Shown: positions 1 to 13,186, counted from the stretch's first letter. The stretch is 64,000 nucleotides of DNA from Zhongshania marina (GCF_002915595.1 NZ_PQGG01000007.1:186001-250000), one strand, 5' to 3'. The notes: generated by a model not told the origin, from the letters alone. Numbers and translations are program-made.

Positions 1-196
1 GCATAACTAACCAACTGCGAAAGGTCTGATAATCTCCAGTATGGCGATCAATCACCACACGAATCTCAGAGTCTTCGTCATAACGCTTTTTGGCGGCTGT
101 TGCCAATGCCTGTTCAATCGCTTCGAAAATAATGCTTTTAGAAACACCTTTTTCGTTCGATACGGCCTCAACTACCAGCAATATTTCTTTACTCAT
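1..196 (-). CDS. nusA: NusA, transcription termination/antitermination factor (N-terminal part only)
   Basis: Reading the minus strand from the ATG at 194-196 gives [20 protein letters not shown] followed by a helix containing [16 protein letters not shown]. This is the conserved start of NusA, the RNA polymerase-binding domain. NusA binds elongating RNA polymerase and modulates pausing, Rho-independent termination and rRNA antitermination. Only about 65 codons are inside the window; the S1 and KH domains lie beyond position 1. The gene follows rimP with a 46-base gap on the same strand, which is the conserved rimP-nusA-infB order of gammaproteobacteria, so it is probably co-transcribed from the promoter at 889-917. 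Confidence 0.93.
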   Translation of the reverse strand, partial: MSKEILLVVEAVSNEKGVSKSIIFEAIEQALATAAKKRYDEDSEIRVVIDRHTGDYQTFRSWLVM

Positions 197-242
197 TATC
201 CGCCTCTTTCCGCAGCCGGCTATTTGAAATCATTAACCCCGA

Positions 243-698
243 TTAAAACCGAGGCACGACATTCGCTTTATCAATCTGATCGAAGGGAAGCAAATATTCA
301 TGCTCCTCAACCATCACCACTACATCACCATCCTCAATCCCCATCAGGCGACCAAGAAATTTACGCCGTCCGTCAAACGAGGTGCGTAAACGAACACTTA
401 CATCACTACCTATATACTTCTCAAACTGCGCCAGAGTAAACAACGGTCTGTCCATTCCTGGCGACGACACCTCAAGGTTGTACTCGCCCGCAATAGGGTC
501 TTCAACATCCATGACACCACTAATCTGATGACTTGCCTTTGCACAGTCATCAACACCAATGCCATTTTCGCTATCAATATACACACGCAGCATGGTGTGA
601 CGGCCATGAGACTGGTAATCCAAGCCCCATAGCTCATAGCCGAGAGCTTCCACCCCCGGCCGCAATAATTCTTCTAACTTGACGGTCTTGTTGGACAA
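243..698 (-). CDS. rimP: RimP, 30S ribosomal subunit maturation factor
   Basis: The 151-residue product contains the RimP pattern: an N-terminal alpha/beta domain with LRPGVEALGYELWGLDYQ, a central DVEDPIAGEYNLEVSSPGMD segment ending in RPL, and a C-terminal Sm-like barrel ending in FDQIDKANVVP. RimP acts in assembly of the 30S head. I chose the TTG at 696-698 because it follows a GGTGGG ribosome-binding sequence and yields the usual family length. The longer frame back to 758 would translate through a terminator hairpin and adds residues that do not resemble the family. A TTG start fits low-level translation. It is the first gene of the rimP-nusA operon. Confidence 0.93.
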   Translation of the reverse strand: MSNKTVKLEELLRPGVEALGYELWGLDYQSHGRHTMLRVYIDSENGIGVDDCAKASHQISGVMDVEDPIAGEYNLEVSSPGMDRPLFTLAQFEKYIGSDVSVRLRTSFDGRRKFLGRLMGIEDGDVVVMVEEHEYLLPFDQIDKANVVPRF

Positions 699-713
699 GT
701 TCACTACCCACCA

Positions 714-736
714 ATAAAAAATGGGCCCAAGGCCCA
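714..736 (-). terminator. Second terminator hairpin of the rimP leader
   Basis: On the minus strand TGGGCC-TTG-GGCCCA is followed directly by a run of six T residues. This is a textbook intrinsic terminator, and it ends about 15 bases before the TTG start of rimP. Because it lies between the only obvious promoter (889-917) and the gene, it must be read through for rimP-nusA expression. That suggests attenuation rather than simple termination. Confidence 0.75.
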
Positions 737-773
737 CCATCGAAATTCTTTGACGCACGCCCTTTAGCGATAC

Positions 774-798
774 GAAAAAGCCCCTATGGAAGGGGCTT
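774..798 (-). terminator. First terminator hairpin of the rimP leader
   Basis: On the minus strand AAGCCCCT, a five-base loop and AGGGGCTT are followed by a TTTTT run. The stem is eight base pairs and perfect. It lies about 90 bases downstream of the expected transcription start and about 40 bases before the second hairpin, so the leader carries two intrinsic terminators in tandem. Confidence 0.7.
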
Positions 799-888
799 CT
801 AAAAACTTCTGATCAATATAAAGCGAAGTCACCCTACGCTCAGAGGAAGCCCTTAAAACCGTTGCTGCCACCCCATATCAGGAGGCGC

Positions 889-917
889 ATTATATTCGCC
901 AAGCGCGCGCAGGTCAA
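889..917 (-). promoter_or_regulatory. Near-consensus sigma-70 promoter of rimP-nusA
   Basis: On the minus strand TTGACC (912-917), a 17-base spacer and TATAAT (889-894) match the housekeeping promoter consensus at 11 of 12 positions. Transcription would begin near 882, giving a leader of roughly 180 bases before the rimP TTG. The leader holds two terminator hairpins. From memory, a rimP leader attenuator has been described for Pseudomonas; whether this one belongs to the same family is inference. Confidence 0.75.
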
Positions 918-947
918 GGTAAGTCCTCGCCCTCGAGCGCCGCCCGC

Positions 948-2717
948 CTATATATTTAGAACAACACCTAAGCGCTCCGCGATAATCTCAAAGTCAAAAG
1001 CCAGCTGATCCTCCCACAAGCTCACCAACCTTGGCAGCTGAGCCAAACCATCCTGCCCTGCGGGCAGCGCATACCTGCGCTGCGCCTCATCGGCCACCAC
1101 CAGCTCCTCCAACTCCAAATATACCGTTAGCTCCGGATAGCGCTTACATATGCGAATCAAACCAACTAAACACTGCTTCTTTTGCAGAGCCAGATCACGC
1201 TCCAAGCGCTCAAGTGCGAGACCGCGCTTTTCCGCTCGGTTAAACGTATTCTCCAATAAGCGCCCCAGCCCACCAGAAGGCGCCAACAGCTCCTCCTGTA
1301 TTTGCTGCCGTTTTTGCACGAGCTGACGAGCCTTCGGCACAAATGCTTTCACCAAGGCCCTAAACTCTTGCAATGGCAATTTAGCATCATCTAATGCCGA
1401 CGGGTCTTCTCGCAAACCAAGGGAGAAAACCTTATCTCGCCGCTTTTCTAGCAAACGCAGATAACTCAGTATACGTAACTCCAACTCCTCTACTGAATCA
1501 CTCAATAGCAAGGAGGATCGACTACTAAAATCGCGAATGTCCGCCGCCAGCTGGAGAAAATAGCTGCGCAAATTAAAAAACAAATAGTCGTGGTCGTCGT
1601 TTGTTCTCGCAAAAACACGCAGGGCCTGTGGCAATTTGACCAAGACATTATTGACCAGCAGCTCCTCAAACACCTTTAGCTTACCAGCAACCGCCATACC
1701 ATAGCCGGCGCCGTCAGCAGCGATATCTTCCGCCAGCAAGGGAAGCAACAGCTCAGCGCGCATCTTGTGCGCCGCATCCATAATCGCCATAACTCCAGCA
1801 CTTACCTGACGCTCCACCGTAACAACGCGACTGAGAGACCACGACAAGTGCTTTAAAATTTCGGGCTTATCCAGGGAGACAAACGGAATCGCCATGCCGT
1901 TAAAAAAAACAGCAGTACCATTCAACAACACATCCTCATGCAAAAATCGGCGCGCTGAATAAGGGTTAAGGGAAAAACTTTTTACCGGCCCAATTAAAAA
2001 CAGATATCGCTCGCAGGACACAAACTCACACTGCCGAACACAGGCCTCACCTGCAATTTCATTCCGAATAAATGCATTCGCGTGAAGTTTCAACTCTTCC
2101 GCCGGCCGCACCCGAAAGCGATAGCCCAACATTTGCTGCTTAAGGTAGACCTCAATCACGAAATCGCGCACCGCACCAGAACTAAGCCCTCTATGCGTCG
2201 TAGGCACAAGCATCGGCGCAGACCGCGTCAAGATCACTAGCTCATCCAAAAAGGCCTGCCGCAAGGCACGTTTTAGGCGAATCTGCTGCAGATCCTCTTC
2301 GGGATGGAAATCATTAACCAGGGAGAGGCTCGCCTCAAGTAAATCGACATAGGGAATCGCATCACGCAAATCACTTAAAGTCGTCAACACTCCCTCTAAC
2401 TTATTCGCGATGGCGATCAGCTTTGAAGAACCCAACTTCCCTTTAATTTCTGTCAGACTCGGCCGGCCTGCAAAGGTAAGGCGCTTATTTTCGGTATCAA
2501 TCCTTATCCCTTTTGGTGCCAGATAACGATAGTAGGCGTATTTGCGCTCCTCACCGCTCAGCTTTTTAAACGCCGCGCTGACAGTAAACTGCCACTTCGC
2601 ATTCAACAGAGGATCTAAATCCAAAAGCTCCGCTGAAATATCTGGAGAAATTCTAGGACGAAACTCCCGATTAGCCTGCCCACCGCGTAAAGCTCCCTGC
2701 GCACTCCCAGTGCTCAT
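948..2717 (-). CDS. Unrecognised 589-residue protein
   Basis: I do not recognise this protein. It is an intact 589-residue frame with ordinary codon use, no signal peptide and no obvious membrane segment, so it is probably cytoplasmic. It is rich in Leu, Arg and Glu and looks mostly helical. Residues around 420-540 (LRILSYLRLLEKRRDKVFSL through RAEKRGLALERLERDLALQK) have coiled-coil character. No nucleotide-binding loop or catalytic signature is visible. It lies between tRNA-Leu and the rimP promoter, a place where many relatives have no gene or only metY. It probably has its own promoter between 2718 and 2790, since the terminator behind tRNA-Leu lies just upstream. Confidence 0.8.
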   Translation of the reverse strand: MSTGSAQGALRGGQANREFRPRISPDISAELLDLDPLLNAKWQFTVSAAFKKLSGEERKYAYYRYLAPKGIRIDTENKRLTFAGRPSLTEIKGKLGSSKLIAIANKLEGVLTTLSDLRDAIPYVDLLEASLSLVNDFHPEEDLQQIRLKRALRQAFLDELVILTRSAPMLVPTTHRGLSSGAVRDFVIEVYLKQQMLGYRFRVRPAEELKLHANAFIRNEIAGEACVRQCEFVSCERYLFLIGPVKSFSLNPYSARRFLHEDVLLNGTAVFFNGMAIPFVSLDKPEILKHLSWSLSRVVTVERQVSAGVMAIMDAAHKMRAELLLPLLAEDIAADGAGYGMAVAGKLKVFEELLVNNVLVKLPQALRVFARTNDDHDYLFFNLRSYFLQLAADIRDFSSRSSLLLSDSVEELELRILSYLRLLEKRRDKVFSLGLREDPSALDDAKLPLQEFRALVKAFVPKARQLVQKRQQIQEELLAPSGGLGRLLENTFNRAEKRGLALERLERDLALQKKQCLVGLIRICKRYPELTVYLELEELVVADEAQRRYALPAGQDGLAQLPRLVSLWEDQLAFDFEIIAERLGVVLNI

Positions 2718-2791
2718 ATCTCACATCCCTTTCAATCGTCATGTCCAACATCCTTTTGAATATACTTATCGATCTAAAACAGAAAGACAAT

Positions 2792-2820
2792 AAAAAAGGG
2801 GATCTGCAAAGCAGATCCCC
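2792..2820 (-). terminator. Intrinsic terminator behind tRNA-Leu
   Basis: On the minus strand GGGGATCTGC-TTT-GCAGATCCCC is followed by TTTTTT. The ten-base-pair perfect stem and T-run make a strong terminator. It ends the secG/tRNA-Leu transcript about 12 bases past the mature tRNA. Confidence 0.85.
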
Positions 2821-2831
2821 TTTTCATTTTT

Positions 2832-2917
2832 TGGTGCCGAAGGCGGGACTTGAACCCGCACGAGCTATGCTCACCACCCCCTCAAGATGGCGTGTCTACC
2901 AATTCCACCACTTCGGC
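2832..2917 (-). tRNA. tRNA-Leu (anticodon GAG)
   Basis: The minus strand folds into a class II tRNA. The acceptor GCCGAAG pairs with CTTCGGC before an encoded ACCA end. The D arm contains GGAATTGGTAGACAC, and the anticodon stem CCATC/GGTGG encloses the loop TTGAGGG with anticodon GAG. A long variable arm (GTGAGCATAGCTCGT) precedes the T arm GCGGGTTCAAGTCCCGC. Its place directly after secG is the usual secG-leuU arrangement. Confidence 0.95.
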
Positions 2918-2923
2918 AAATTT

Positions 2924-3304
2924 TTACTCGGCTGCTGCCGGCATATCACTTGGCGCCGGCATATCTGACTCAACACCACCCGCTTGCGAAGGCATGCTGT
3001 CGTCACCTACTGGCGCAACATCGCGACTTTCCTGCAACACCGGCACATCGATAATATCTTCGTCAATGCCGCTGCGCTGCTTAGCAACATAGGCAAGAGA
3101 CAAACTAGTAATAAAAAACAAGGTAGCCAAAACTGCCGTGGCCCGCGTTAATGCATTACCGCTACCGCTACTACCAAATAAAGTTTGTGACGCACCAGAG
3201 CCAAACGAAGCCCCCATATCTGCGCCTTTACCTTGCTGAACTAAAATCAAGCCAATTATGGCAAGACCAGCCAACACGTGTACGATTAAAATAATCTGTT
3301 CCAT
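2924..3304 (-). CDS. secG: SecG, preprotein translocase subunit
   Basis: SecG is the small membrane subunit of the SecYEG channel and stimulates protein export. The protein starts MEQIILIVHVLAGLAIIGLI (first membrane segment). The hallmark cytoplasmic loop LVQQGKGADMGASFGSGASQ follows, then the second membrane segment AVLATLFFITSLSLAYVA. The acidic, low-complexity tail ends in PAPSDMPAAAE. The ATG at 3302-3304 overlaps the tpiA stop codon by one base (TAATG), so the pair is translationally coupled. A start six codons upstream is possible but would lie inside tpiA. Confidence 0.95.
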   Translation of the reverse strand: MEQIILIVHVLAGLAIIGLILVQQGKGADMGASFGSGASQTLFGSSGSGNALTRATAVLATLFFITSLSLAYVAKQRSGIDEDIIDVPVLQESRDVAPVGDDSMPSQAGGVESDMPAPSDMPAAAE

Positions 3305-4059
3305 TACTCCGCCGCCCGACATATTGCGGAAAATTCCTGTGCATCAAGTGACGCACCACCAACTAAACCGCCATCAATATCCGCCTGAGCGAACAATTCA
3401 CCTGCATTAGCAGCCTTAACACTGCCGCCGTACAGAATTCGCAACCCCTTCGCCAATTGCTCACTTTGCTTTGCAAACAGCGCACGTATAAACGCGTGCA
3501 CTTCTTGAGCTTGGGCAGGACTTGCCGTCTTACCTGTACCAATCGCCCAAACTGGTTCGTATGCAACCACGGTTGACTGCAGCTGCTCTACACTTAAAGC
3601 CGAAAAAATCGGCTTAAGTTGGGCTGAAATTACTTCTAGGGTTGCACCTTCATCACGCTGCATTTCGGTTTCACCGACACACACCAGAGGTATCAACCCA
3701 CGCAACAATGCCTGCTTGGCTTTTTGCGCAACCTGCTCGCTGGTTTCGCCGTATAAGGCACGGCGTTCAGAGTGACCAACAATGACATAACGGCAACCGA
3801 CATCTGCCAACATAGAGGCAGACACCTCACCCGTAAATGCACCGTCATCCGCTTGATCACACACATTCTGATTACCAACAGCAACCGGCGAACCGCTCAA
3901 ACCTGTTAGCACCTGCGCTAAATACACCGAGGGAGGAAAAACAGCGATATCAACTCCCGGCTCCGCAGGTAGTGACGTTCTTAATTCCGCCACCAACTTT
4001 TCAATGCTGGCGCTATCGCCACACATTTTCCAGTTTCCTGCTACGAGATTACTCCGCAT
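3304..4059 (-). CDS. tpiA: Triosephosphate isomerase
   Basis: TpiA interconverts dihydroxyacetone phosphate and glyceraldehyde 3-phosphate in glycolysis and gluconeogenesis. The 251-residue length is normal. The catalytic residues are visible: Lys11 in AGNWKM, His96 in IVGHSERR and Glu168 in AYEPVWAIGTG. The flexible loop lies just after Glu168, and the phosphate-binding YGGSVK comes near the C terminus. It sits between glmM and secG on the same strand, with a 72-base gap after glmM. Confidence 0.98.
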   Translation of the reverse strand: MRSNLVAGNWKMCGDSASIEKLVAELRTSLPAEPGVDIAVFPPSVYLAQVLTGLSGSPVAVGNQNVCDQADDGAFTGEVSASMLADVGCRYVIVGHSERRALYGETSEQVAQKAKQALLRGLIPLVCVGETEMQRDEGATLEVISAQLKPIFSALSVEQLQSTVVAYEPVWAIGTGKTASPAQAQEVHAFIRALFAKQSEQLAKGLRILYGGSVKAANAGELFAQADIDGGLVGGASLDAQEFSAICRAAE

Positions 4060-4131
4060 GCCATTTCCCTTAGCGCAAAATGGGCGCCAATCTTACATAA
4101 ACTTATAAATACATACAAGAACAGCCACCAC

Positions 4132-5466
4132 TTATGATGAAAGCTTTTGCACCTTGTCTGTCAGGCGCTGGCACAAGTCAGCGACCTGGGCACTATTCTC
4201 ACCCTCAACCATAACGCGCACCAAGGGCTCGGTGCCTGAGGCGCGCAATAATACCCTGCCTCGACCCGCTAATTCCAGCTCAACTTGCCCTACCGCTGCG
4301 CGCAATTCCGAATCATTGAGGTCCATCGGTTTTTGTATACGAATATTCTGCATAATTTGCGGGAATTTTTTTACCGGCTTACGCAATTCAAACAAACTCT
4401 TGCCACTTGCCTTCACCGCCTGAACCACTTTTAACGCAGCCACAATACCGTCGCCCGTGGTACTCACATCACCGCATATAATATGCCCGGAGTTTTCCCC
4501 TCCAAGCTGCCAACCCAGAGCATTCATTCGCTCTTTTACATAGCGGTCGCCAACTTGAGCGCGCTCAAAGGAAATACCAAGAGCCTTTATAGCAAGCTCA
4601 AAACCAAGATTTGACATCAAGGTACCGACAACACCGTCACAGCGCTCGCCGCGACGAAGCTGTTCCGCCGCAATGATATACAGCAACTCATCGCCATCCA
4701 CCAATTCACCGGAGGCGTCCGCGAATACAACACGATCGCCATCACCGTCAAAGGCTATACCAAAATCCGCGCACTCTTGAACCACCCGCTCCTGCATATC
4801 AGCAGGGTGGGTAGAGCCAACCTTAGCATTAATATTAAGGCCATCGGGCGATGCGCCCATGACCACAACCTCCGCCCCCAGCTCCGCAAAAACCGCAGGA
4901 GCAACGTGATAGGTCGCACCGTTAGCGCAGTCCAAAACAATTTTTAATCCCGCCAGCGACAAGCCAGTCTGAGCAGTAGACTTACAGTATTCAATGTAGC
5001 GCCCTGCAGCGTCATCAATACGACGCACCTTACCCAGTTTTGCAGACTCGACCGTCGTCATACTGACATCAATAGCTTCTTCAATCGCGATCTCTAGCTC
5101 GTCGGGTAATTTTGTGCCGTCAGCGGAAAAAAACTTAATCCCATTATCGTAATAAGGATTGTGGCTCGCGCTGATCACGATCCCCGCGCGCGCCTGAAAT
5201 GTTCTTGTTAAATAGGCAATTGCCGGCGTTGGCATCGGCCCCAATAACAAAACATCAACGCCAGCCGCAACCAGCCCCGCCTCCAATGCAGACTCAAACA
5301 TATAGCCTGAAATGCGGGTATCTTTGCCGATTAACACCTTGCTTCGGCCTTCGCGGGCAAACACCTGCCCCACAGCCCAACCCAATTTCAAGACAAACTC
5401 TGGGGTGATTGCACCTTCGCCAACGCGACCGCGCACACCATCGGTGCCGAAATATTTTCTAGTCAT
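4132..5466 (-). CDS. glmM: Phosphoglucosamine mutase
   Basis: GlmM converts glucosamine 6-phosphate to glucosamine 1-phosphate on the way to UDP-GlcNAc for peptidoglycan and lipopolysaccharide. The 444-residue protein has the family start [11 protein letters not shown]. The phosphorylated Ser101 lies in [12 protein letters not shown], the metal loop DGDGDR is at residues 240-245, and the C-terminal substrate phosphate loop is [14 protein letters not shown]. It overlaps the end of folP by eight bases, the conserved ftsH-folP-glmM order. Confidence 0.98.
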   Translation of the reverse strand: MTRKYFGTDGVRGRVGEGAITPEFVLKLGWAVGQVFAREGRSKVLIGKDTRISGYMFESALEAGLVAAGVDVLLLGPMPTPAIAYLTRTFQARAGIVISASHNPYYDNGIKFFSADGTKLPDELEIAIEEAIDVSMTTVESAKLGKVRRIDDAAGRYIEYCKSTAQTGLSLAGLKIVLDCANGATYHVAPAVFAELGAEVVVMGASPDGLNINAKVGSTHPADMQERVVQECADFGIAFDGDGDRVVFADASGELVDGDELLYIIAAEQLRRGERCDGVVGTLMSNLGFELAIKALGISFERAQVGDRYVKERMNALGWQLGGENSGHIICGDVSTTGDGIVAALKVVQAVKASGKSLFELRKPVKKFPQIMQNIRIQKPMDLNDSELRAAVGQVELELAGRGRVLLRASGTEPLVRVMVEGENSAQVADLCQRLTDKVQKLSS

Positions 5467-6340
5467 TATTACTATTCTCAGACTTCACTGCGCTTGCAAG
5501 TTTTACCGCATCGACGGTTTCTTTAACATCATGGACTCGAAGAATATGCGCCCCGCGCTCTACCGCCATCGCCGCCATCGCAACACTCGCCGCTAGCCGC
5601 TCATCCACCGCTCGGCCGGTAAGCGCACCCAACATTGATTTTCTTGAAACCCCAACCAATACCGGAAATCCCATTTCCATAAAACTCGGTAAGCGACGAA
5701 ATAATTCCAGATTATGCGCCACGGTTTTACCAAAACCAAAACCAGGATCGAGCAATACCTGCTCCTGCGGGATACCGACAGCAACACACGCAGCTACGCG
5801 GCTTTCTAAAAACGCCGCAACCTCATCATAAATATTTTGGTAGCTTGGGCTTTCCTGCATTGAACTAGGCTCGCCCTGCATATGCATTAAACACACTGGC
5901 AATCCTGTTTCTGCAGCGGCATCCAGCGCACCATGCCGCGATAATGCACGCACATCATTAATCAATCCCGCACCCAATTGGGCCGCGCCGCGCATTACCT
6001 GCGGTGTGCTAGTATCGACGGAAATAATAGTGTCAAAACGCTGGGCGATGGCCTCAACCACCGCCAGCACCCGCTCGCACTCCTCCTCAGGAGTAACTGG
6101 CTTAGAACCCGGCCTTGTTGATTCGCCACCTATATCGACCAGCGCAGCCCCCTGCTGGCACACCTCATCGACTCGGCGCAGTACTTTTTCCAGCAGGACG
6201 CAGCCGGCGTGAAATACACCGCCGTCGGAAAATGAATCAGGGGTAACATTAATAATCGCCATCACCTTTGGCTCACTTAAATCCAACAAGCGAGCACCGC
6301 AGCGAAGCTGCGGTGGCGATTTGCTTACAAAGGGGTTCAT
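5459..6340 (-). CDS. folP: Dihydropteroate synthase
   Basis: FolP condenses p-aminobenzoate with dihydropterin pyrophosphate in folate synthesis and is the sulfonamide target. Visible signatures are [15 protein letters not shown] near the N terminus, [11 protein letters not shown], and the pterin-binding DPGFGFGKT and GVSRKSMLG segments. I place the start at the ATG at 6338-6340, seven bases past the ftsH stop. A GTG six codons upstream, overlapping the ftsH end, is an alternative. It overlaps glmM by eight bases, so translation is probably coupled. Confidence 0.96.
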   Translation of the reverse strand: MNPFVSKSPPQLRCGARLLDLSEPKVMAIINVTPDSFSDGGVFHAGCVLLEKVLRRVDEVCQQGAALVDIGGESTRPGSKPVTPEEECERVLAVVEAIAQRFDTIISVDTSTPQVMRGAAQLGAGLINDVRALSRHGALDAAAETGLPVCLMHMQGEPSSMQESPSYQNIYDEVAAFLESRVAACVAVGIPQEQVLLDPGFGFGKTVAHNLELFRRLPSFMEMGFPVLVGVSRKSMLGALTGRAVDERLAASVAMAAMAVERGAHILRVHDVKETVDAVKLASAVKSENSNND

Positions 6341-6347
6341 TGCAAAC

Positions 6348-8306
6348 TCAGTGATCACTCACCGAGCCAACAAAAGGATCTTCTGGACGATTCTTTTTAT
6401 CATCGCTAGGCCCAGCGTCAACATCACTCTCAGCAGCATCTGCCTTATGACCACCACGACGATCGTCGTCATCCCAGCCAGCAGGTTTGCGCGGAGTGCG
6501 GCCCGCCATAATATCGTCTATCTGCTTCGCATCGATGGTTTCATACATCATCAAGGCATCCGCCATAACATCTAGCTTGCCGCGATGTTCTTCAAGAATT
6601 TTCCGCGCACTTTCATAACACTCGTCAATAATGCGCCGAACTTCTTCATCGATCTGCCTAGCGGTTTCGCCAGAAAAACTTTTGCCTTGCTGACCCGCTG
6701 AACGACCAAGAAACACTTCTTCCTCGGCATCGTCATACATTAGCGGCCCCATCTTGTCAGATAGACCCCACTTGGTGACCATCTTGCGGGCAATATCAGT
6801 CGCGCGCTGAATATCATTAGAGGCGCCAGTGGTTACACCATCTGGCCCCAAGGTCATTTCTTCTGCGATTCGACCGCCAAATAGCGAGCAAATCTGACTG
6901 GTAATATGCCTGCGGCTCAAACTGTAGCGATCCTCTTCTGGCAGGAACATCGTCACACCCAAGGCGCGGCCGCGCGGAATAATACTCACCTTATAAACTG
7001 GATCATGCTCAGGCACAGTGCGACCAACAATGGCATGGCCCGCTTCATGATAGGCAGTATTTAATTTCTCTTTGTCTGACATCACCATCGATTTGCGCTC
7101 AGCGCCCATCATGATTTTATCTTTCGCAAGATTGAATTGCGCCATGCTAACCAAACGCGAATTACTGCGCGCAGCGAACAGCGCTGCCTCATTCGCCAAG
7201 TTAGCCAAATCTGCACCCGAGAAACCGGGGGTGCCGCGCGCAATAATCGATGCCTCAACATCATCACCCAGCGGCAATTTACGCATATGAACTTTTAGGA
7301 TTTGCTCGCGACCACGAATATCCGGCAAGCCGACCACTACCTGACGGTCAAAGCGGCCCGGACGCAGTAGCGCTGGGTCAAGTACGTCTGGGCGGTTAGT
7401 GGCAGCAATAACAATAACGCCGTCATTTGCCTCAAATCCATCCATCTCTACCAATAATTGGTTTAGCGTTTGCTCACGCTCATCGTGACCGCCGCCCATA
7501 CCTGCGCCACGATGACGACCTACCGCATCAATCTCGTCGATAAAGATAATACAGGGCGCCTGCTTTTTTGCTTGCTCAAACATGTCACGCACCCGCGAAG
7601 CGCCGACACCGACAAACATTTCAACAAAGTCAGAACCCGAGATAGAGAAAAATGGCACTTTCGCTTCGCCGGCAATAGCTTTTGCCAACAGCGTTTTACC
7701 AGTACCTGGCGGGCCCACCATCAATACGCCACGGGGGATACGACCACCCAAACGCTGAAACTTACCTGGGTCGCGCAGAAACTCTACTAGTTCCTGAACG
7801 TCTTCTTTGGCCTCATCAACACCCGCCACATCGGCGAAGGTGGTTTTAATTTGATCTTCACTTAATAGCCGCGCCTTGCTTTTGCCAAAGGCCATCGGGC
7901 CGCCCTTGCCACCACCAGCGCCGCCCTGCATTTGGCGCATAAAAAACATAAAAATGGCAAGAATAATCAGAATCGGGAAGCTGGCTACCAGCAACTGGGT
8001 CCACAAGCTCTGGCGCTCTGGTTTGGTACCCTCAACCACAACATTGTGCTGTAACAAATCGTCGATTAATTTTGGATCGTCGAGCAGCGGCCGCACGCTT
8101 TCAAAACGGCTATTGTCATTGCGCTCACCGCTAATCACCAAGCCATCAATAACAACTTTGCGAACACGCTCATTCTGCACTTCGGTTATGAACTGCGAGT
8201 AATTAAGCTGCTCAGTAGGTGACTGGACGCTGAAATTATTGAATACCGTCAACAAGACAGCAGCAATAACCAGCCACAACAGTAAATTCTTAGCCATATC
8301 GTTCAA
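6348..8306 (-). CDS. ftsH: FtsH, ATP-dependent membrane zinc protease
   Basis: FtsH is a membrane-anchored AAA+ protease that degrades sigma-32, LpxC and damaged membrane proteins. There are two membrane segments (residues about 8-22 and 105-123) flanking a periplasmic domain. The Walker A is GPPGTGKT (198-205), Walker B is [11 protein letters not shown], the second region of homology is [20 protein letters not shown], and the zinc site is HEAGH (420-424). The TTG at 8304-8306 has a well-placed GAGGAT ribosome-binding site. An ATG three codons later gives the E. coli-like MAKN start. It follows rlmE, a conserved and often heat-inducible pair. Confidence 0.97.
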   Translation of the reverse strand: MNDMAKNLLLWLVIAAVLLTVFNNFSVQSPTEQLNYSQFITEVQNERVRKVVIDGLVISGERNDNSRFESVRPLLDDPKLIDDLLQHNVVVEGTKPERQSLWTQLLVASFPILIILAIFMFFMRQMQGGAGGGKGGPMAFGKSKARLLSEDQIKTTFADVAGVDEAKEDVQELVEFLRDPGKFQRLGGRIPRGVLMVGPPGTGKTLLAKAIAGEAKVPFFSISGSDFVEMFVGVGASRVRDMFEQAKKQAPCIIFIDEIDAVGRHRGAGMGGGHDEREQTLNQLLVEMDGFEANDGVIVIAATNRPDVLDPALLRPGRFDRQVVVGLPDIRGREQILKVHMRKLPLGDDVEASIIARGTPGFSGADLANLANEAALFAARSNSRLVSMAQFNLAKDKIMMGAERKSMVMSDKEKLNTAYHEAGHAIVGRTVPEHDPVYKVSIIPRGRALGVTMFLPEEDRYSLSRRHITSQICSLFGGRIAEEMTLGPDGVTTGASNDIQRATDIARKMVTKWGLSDKMGPLMYDDAEEEVFLGRSAGQQGKSFSGETARQIDEEVRRIIDECYESARKILEEHRGKLDVMADALMMYETIDAKQIDDIMAGRTPRKPAGWDDDDRRGGHKADAAESDVDAGPSDDKKNRPEDPFVGSVSDH

Positions 8307-8411
8307 AAACCGATCCTCACGCTACTCTGTTCGCATAGTACACAAAACGGGGAAATCGCCCCCAATACTTGCCCACTCTACTACATTAATTGGGCACCCT
8401 CTACGCAATAA

Positions 8412-9035
8412 TTAGCCGCGCAGACCAGTGGCTACTAGGTAAACCTCCCGCGATCTCGGCCTTGACGCAGCCGGCTTGCGGGTTACTACCTTACTAAAAT
8501 GCTCACGAAGAAGGCGCATATACTCATCAAAGCCCTCCCCCTGAAATATCTTGGTGACAAATCCACCGCCGGGCCTCAGCACGGAGATTGCCATGTCCAG
8601 CGCCAACTCACACAAATACATAGACTGTGGTTGATCGACATCTCTCATACCACTCATATTGGGGGCCATATCTGAAATTACAAGGTCTGCCTTTTGATTC
8701 CCCAAAAAAGCCATTAACTCATTAAAGACCTCTTCGTCGGTAAAATCACCCTGTATAAACTCAACACCGGCAAGGGTATCCATCTCTAAAATATCAGATG
8801 CCAGTACTTGGCCATTGTGCCCCACTAACATAGCCGCAACCTGCGACCAGCCCCCAGGGGCGCAACCTAAATCGACCACGCTCATACCTGGCTTAAACAG
8901 GCGGTCTTTTTCCTGTATTTCCAGCAACTTATAGCAAGCCCGCGAACGATAACCCTCTTTCTGGGCCATTTTGACGTAGTGATCGTCAAAATGTTCCTTC
9001 ATCCACGCGCCGCTTGATCCTGTACGTTTAACCAC
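8412..9035 (-). CDS. rlmE: 23S rRNA (uridine-2'-O-)-methyltransferase RlmE/FtsJ
   Basis: RlmE methylates U2552 of 23S rRNA in the 50S particle. The 207-residue protein has the basic N terminus, the SAM-binding loop [15 protein letters not shown], the acidic [11 protein letters not shown] and the C-terminal SREVYLVA of the family. The start is a GTG preceded by AAGGGAG at good spacing. It is divergent from yhbY across a 91-base gap and upstream of ftsH, as in E. coli. Confidence 0.97.
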   Translation of the reverse strand: MVKRTGSSGAWMKEHFDDHYVKMAQKEGYRSRACYKLLEIQEKDRLFKPGMSVVDLGCAPGGWSQVAAMLVGHNGQVLASDILEMDTLAGVEFIQGDFTDEEVFNELMAFLGNQKADLVISDMAPNMSGMRDVDQPQSMYLCELALDMAISVLRPGGGFVTKIFQGEGFDEYMRLLREHFSKVVTRKPAASRPRSREVYLVATGLRG

Positions 9036-9126
9036 GCCAGCTCCCTTAATAGCGAGAATTCATATTTCAGCGCAAGCGCCTTTCGAGTAAAATACTCGGC
9101 CACGCCTTTTTCGGTTTAGTAATATT

Positions 9127-9435
9127 ATGTCCAAATTCAGCGCCAGCGATAAAAAACACCTCCGCAGCATCGGTCACAAACTCAGCCCCGTTGTGATGAT
9201 CGCAGATCGCGGCTTAAGCGAAGGCGTGATGACCGAGATTGACCGCGCATTAGACGATCACGAACTCATTAAAGTTAAAGTAAATATAGCTGAACCAGCA
9301 GAGCGCCGAGCTTTAATTGATCAATTCTGTGCAGCCCACAAGGCGCAATTGGTACAAGCTATCGGCAAGATCGCACTGATTTACCGACCAGCCAAAAAGC
9401 CTAACCCAAAGCTATCTAATCTGCTTCGGGCCTAG
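9127..9435 (+). CDS. yhbY: YhbY-family (CRM domain) RNA-binding protein
   Basis: This 102-residue single CRM-domain protein associates with pre-50S ribosomal particles. The start KKHLRSIGHKLSPVVMIADR and the following GLSEGVMTEIDRALDDHELIKVKV are typical; the GxxG loop is here GKIA near residue 82. It is transcribed away from rlmE, the conserved rlmE/yhbY divergence. The gene ends 12 bases before the end of greA, which runs the opposite way. The palindrome CGAGTA-AAA-TACTCG at 9084-9098 lies in the shared upstream region and could hold the -10 box. Confidence 0.93.
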   Translation: MSKFSASDKKHLRSIGHKLSPVVMIADRGLSEGVMTEIDRALDDHELIKVKVNIAEPAERRALIDQFCAAHKAQLVQAIGKIALIYRPAKKPNPKLSNLLRA

Positions 9436-9447
9436 GCTAAAACGGAA

Positions 9448-9926
9448 TTACTCGGCGAGGTGTTGCACCTTGTCGATTTCGTATTCAATAGTCCCGCCAG
9501 GCGCAGCCACCAAAGCGACATCACCCTCTTCTTTACCGATCAAGGCGCGGGCAATTGGCGAAGTCACAGAAATTTTACCTGCCTTCACACTAGCCTCATC
9601 TTCACCAACGATACGGTAGGTCACCTCTTCATCGGTTTCGCAATTGATCAGCGTTACGGTAACACCAAAAATCACTTTTCCTGTGTAGGGAATCGTTGTG
9701 ATATCAATCACCCGCACACTGGCTAGCTTACCTTCGATTTCTTGAATTCGCCCTTCGCAAAACCCCTGCTGCTCGCGTGCAGCATGGTATTCCGCGTTCT
9801 CTTTTAAATCGCCGTGGGCACGCGCCTCTGCTATCGCCTGAGTAATGCGAGGGCGCTCTACCGATTTTAAATTCTTTAATTCATCACGCAGCGCTTTTTC
9901 GCCGGCAACCGTCATTGGCACCTGAT

Positions 9927-9930
<4 letters not shown>
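9448..9930 (-). CDS. greA: Transcript cleavage factor GreA
   Basis: GreA inserts its coiled coil into the RNA polymerase secondary channel and restarts backtracked complexes. The 160-residue protein has the N-terminal [20 protein letters not shown], the tip acidic motif in [17 protein letters not shown], and the C-terminal FKBP-like domain ending in [11 protein letters not shown]. Its ATG overlaps the carB TGA by four bases (ATGA), so carA-carB-greA are one transcription unit. Confidence 0.97.
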
Positions 9931-13148
<3,218 letters not shown>

Positions 13149-13186
13149 AAGTTCTAATCATCTGACTCTGTGCTTCGTTACAAAAA

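Noticed and set aside
760-900. Expected metY (initiator tRNA) upstream of rimP, as in enterics
   Set aside because: Reading the minus strand shows a promoter, leader and terminators but no tRNA cloverleaf.
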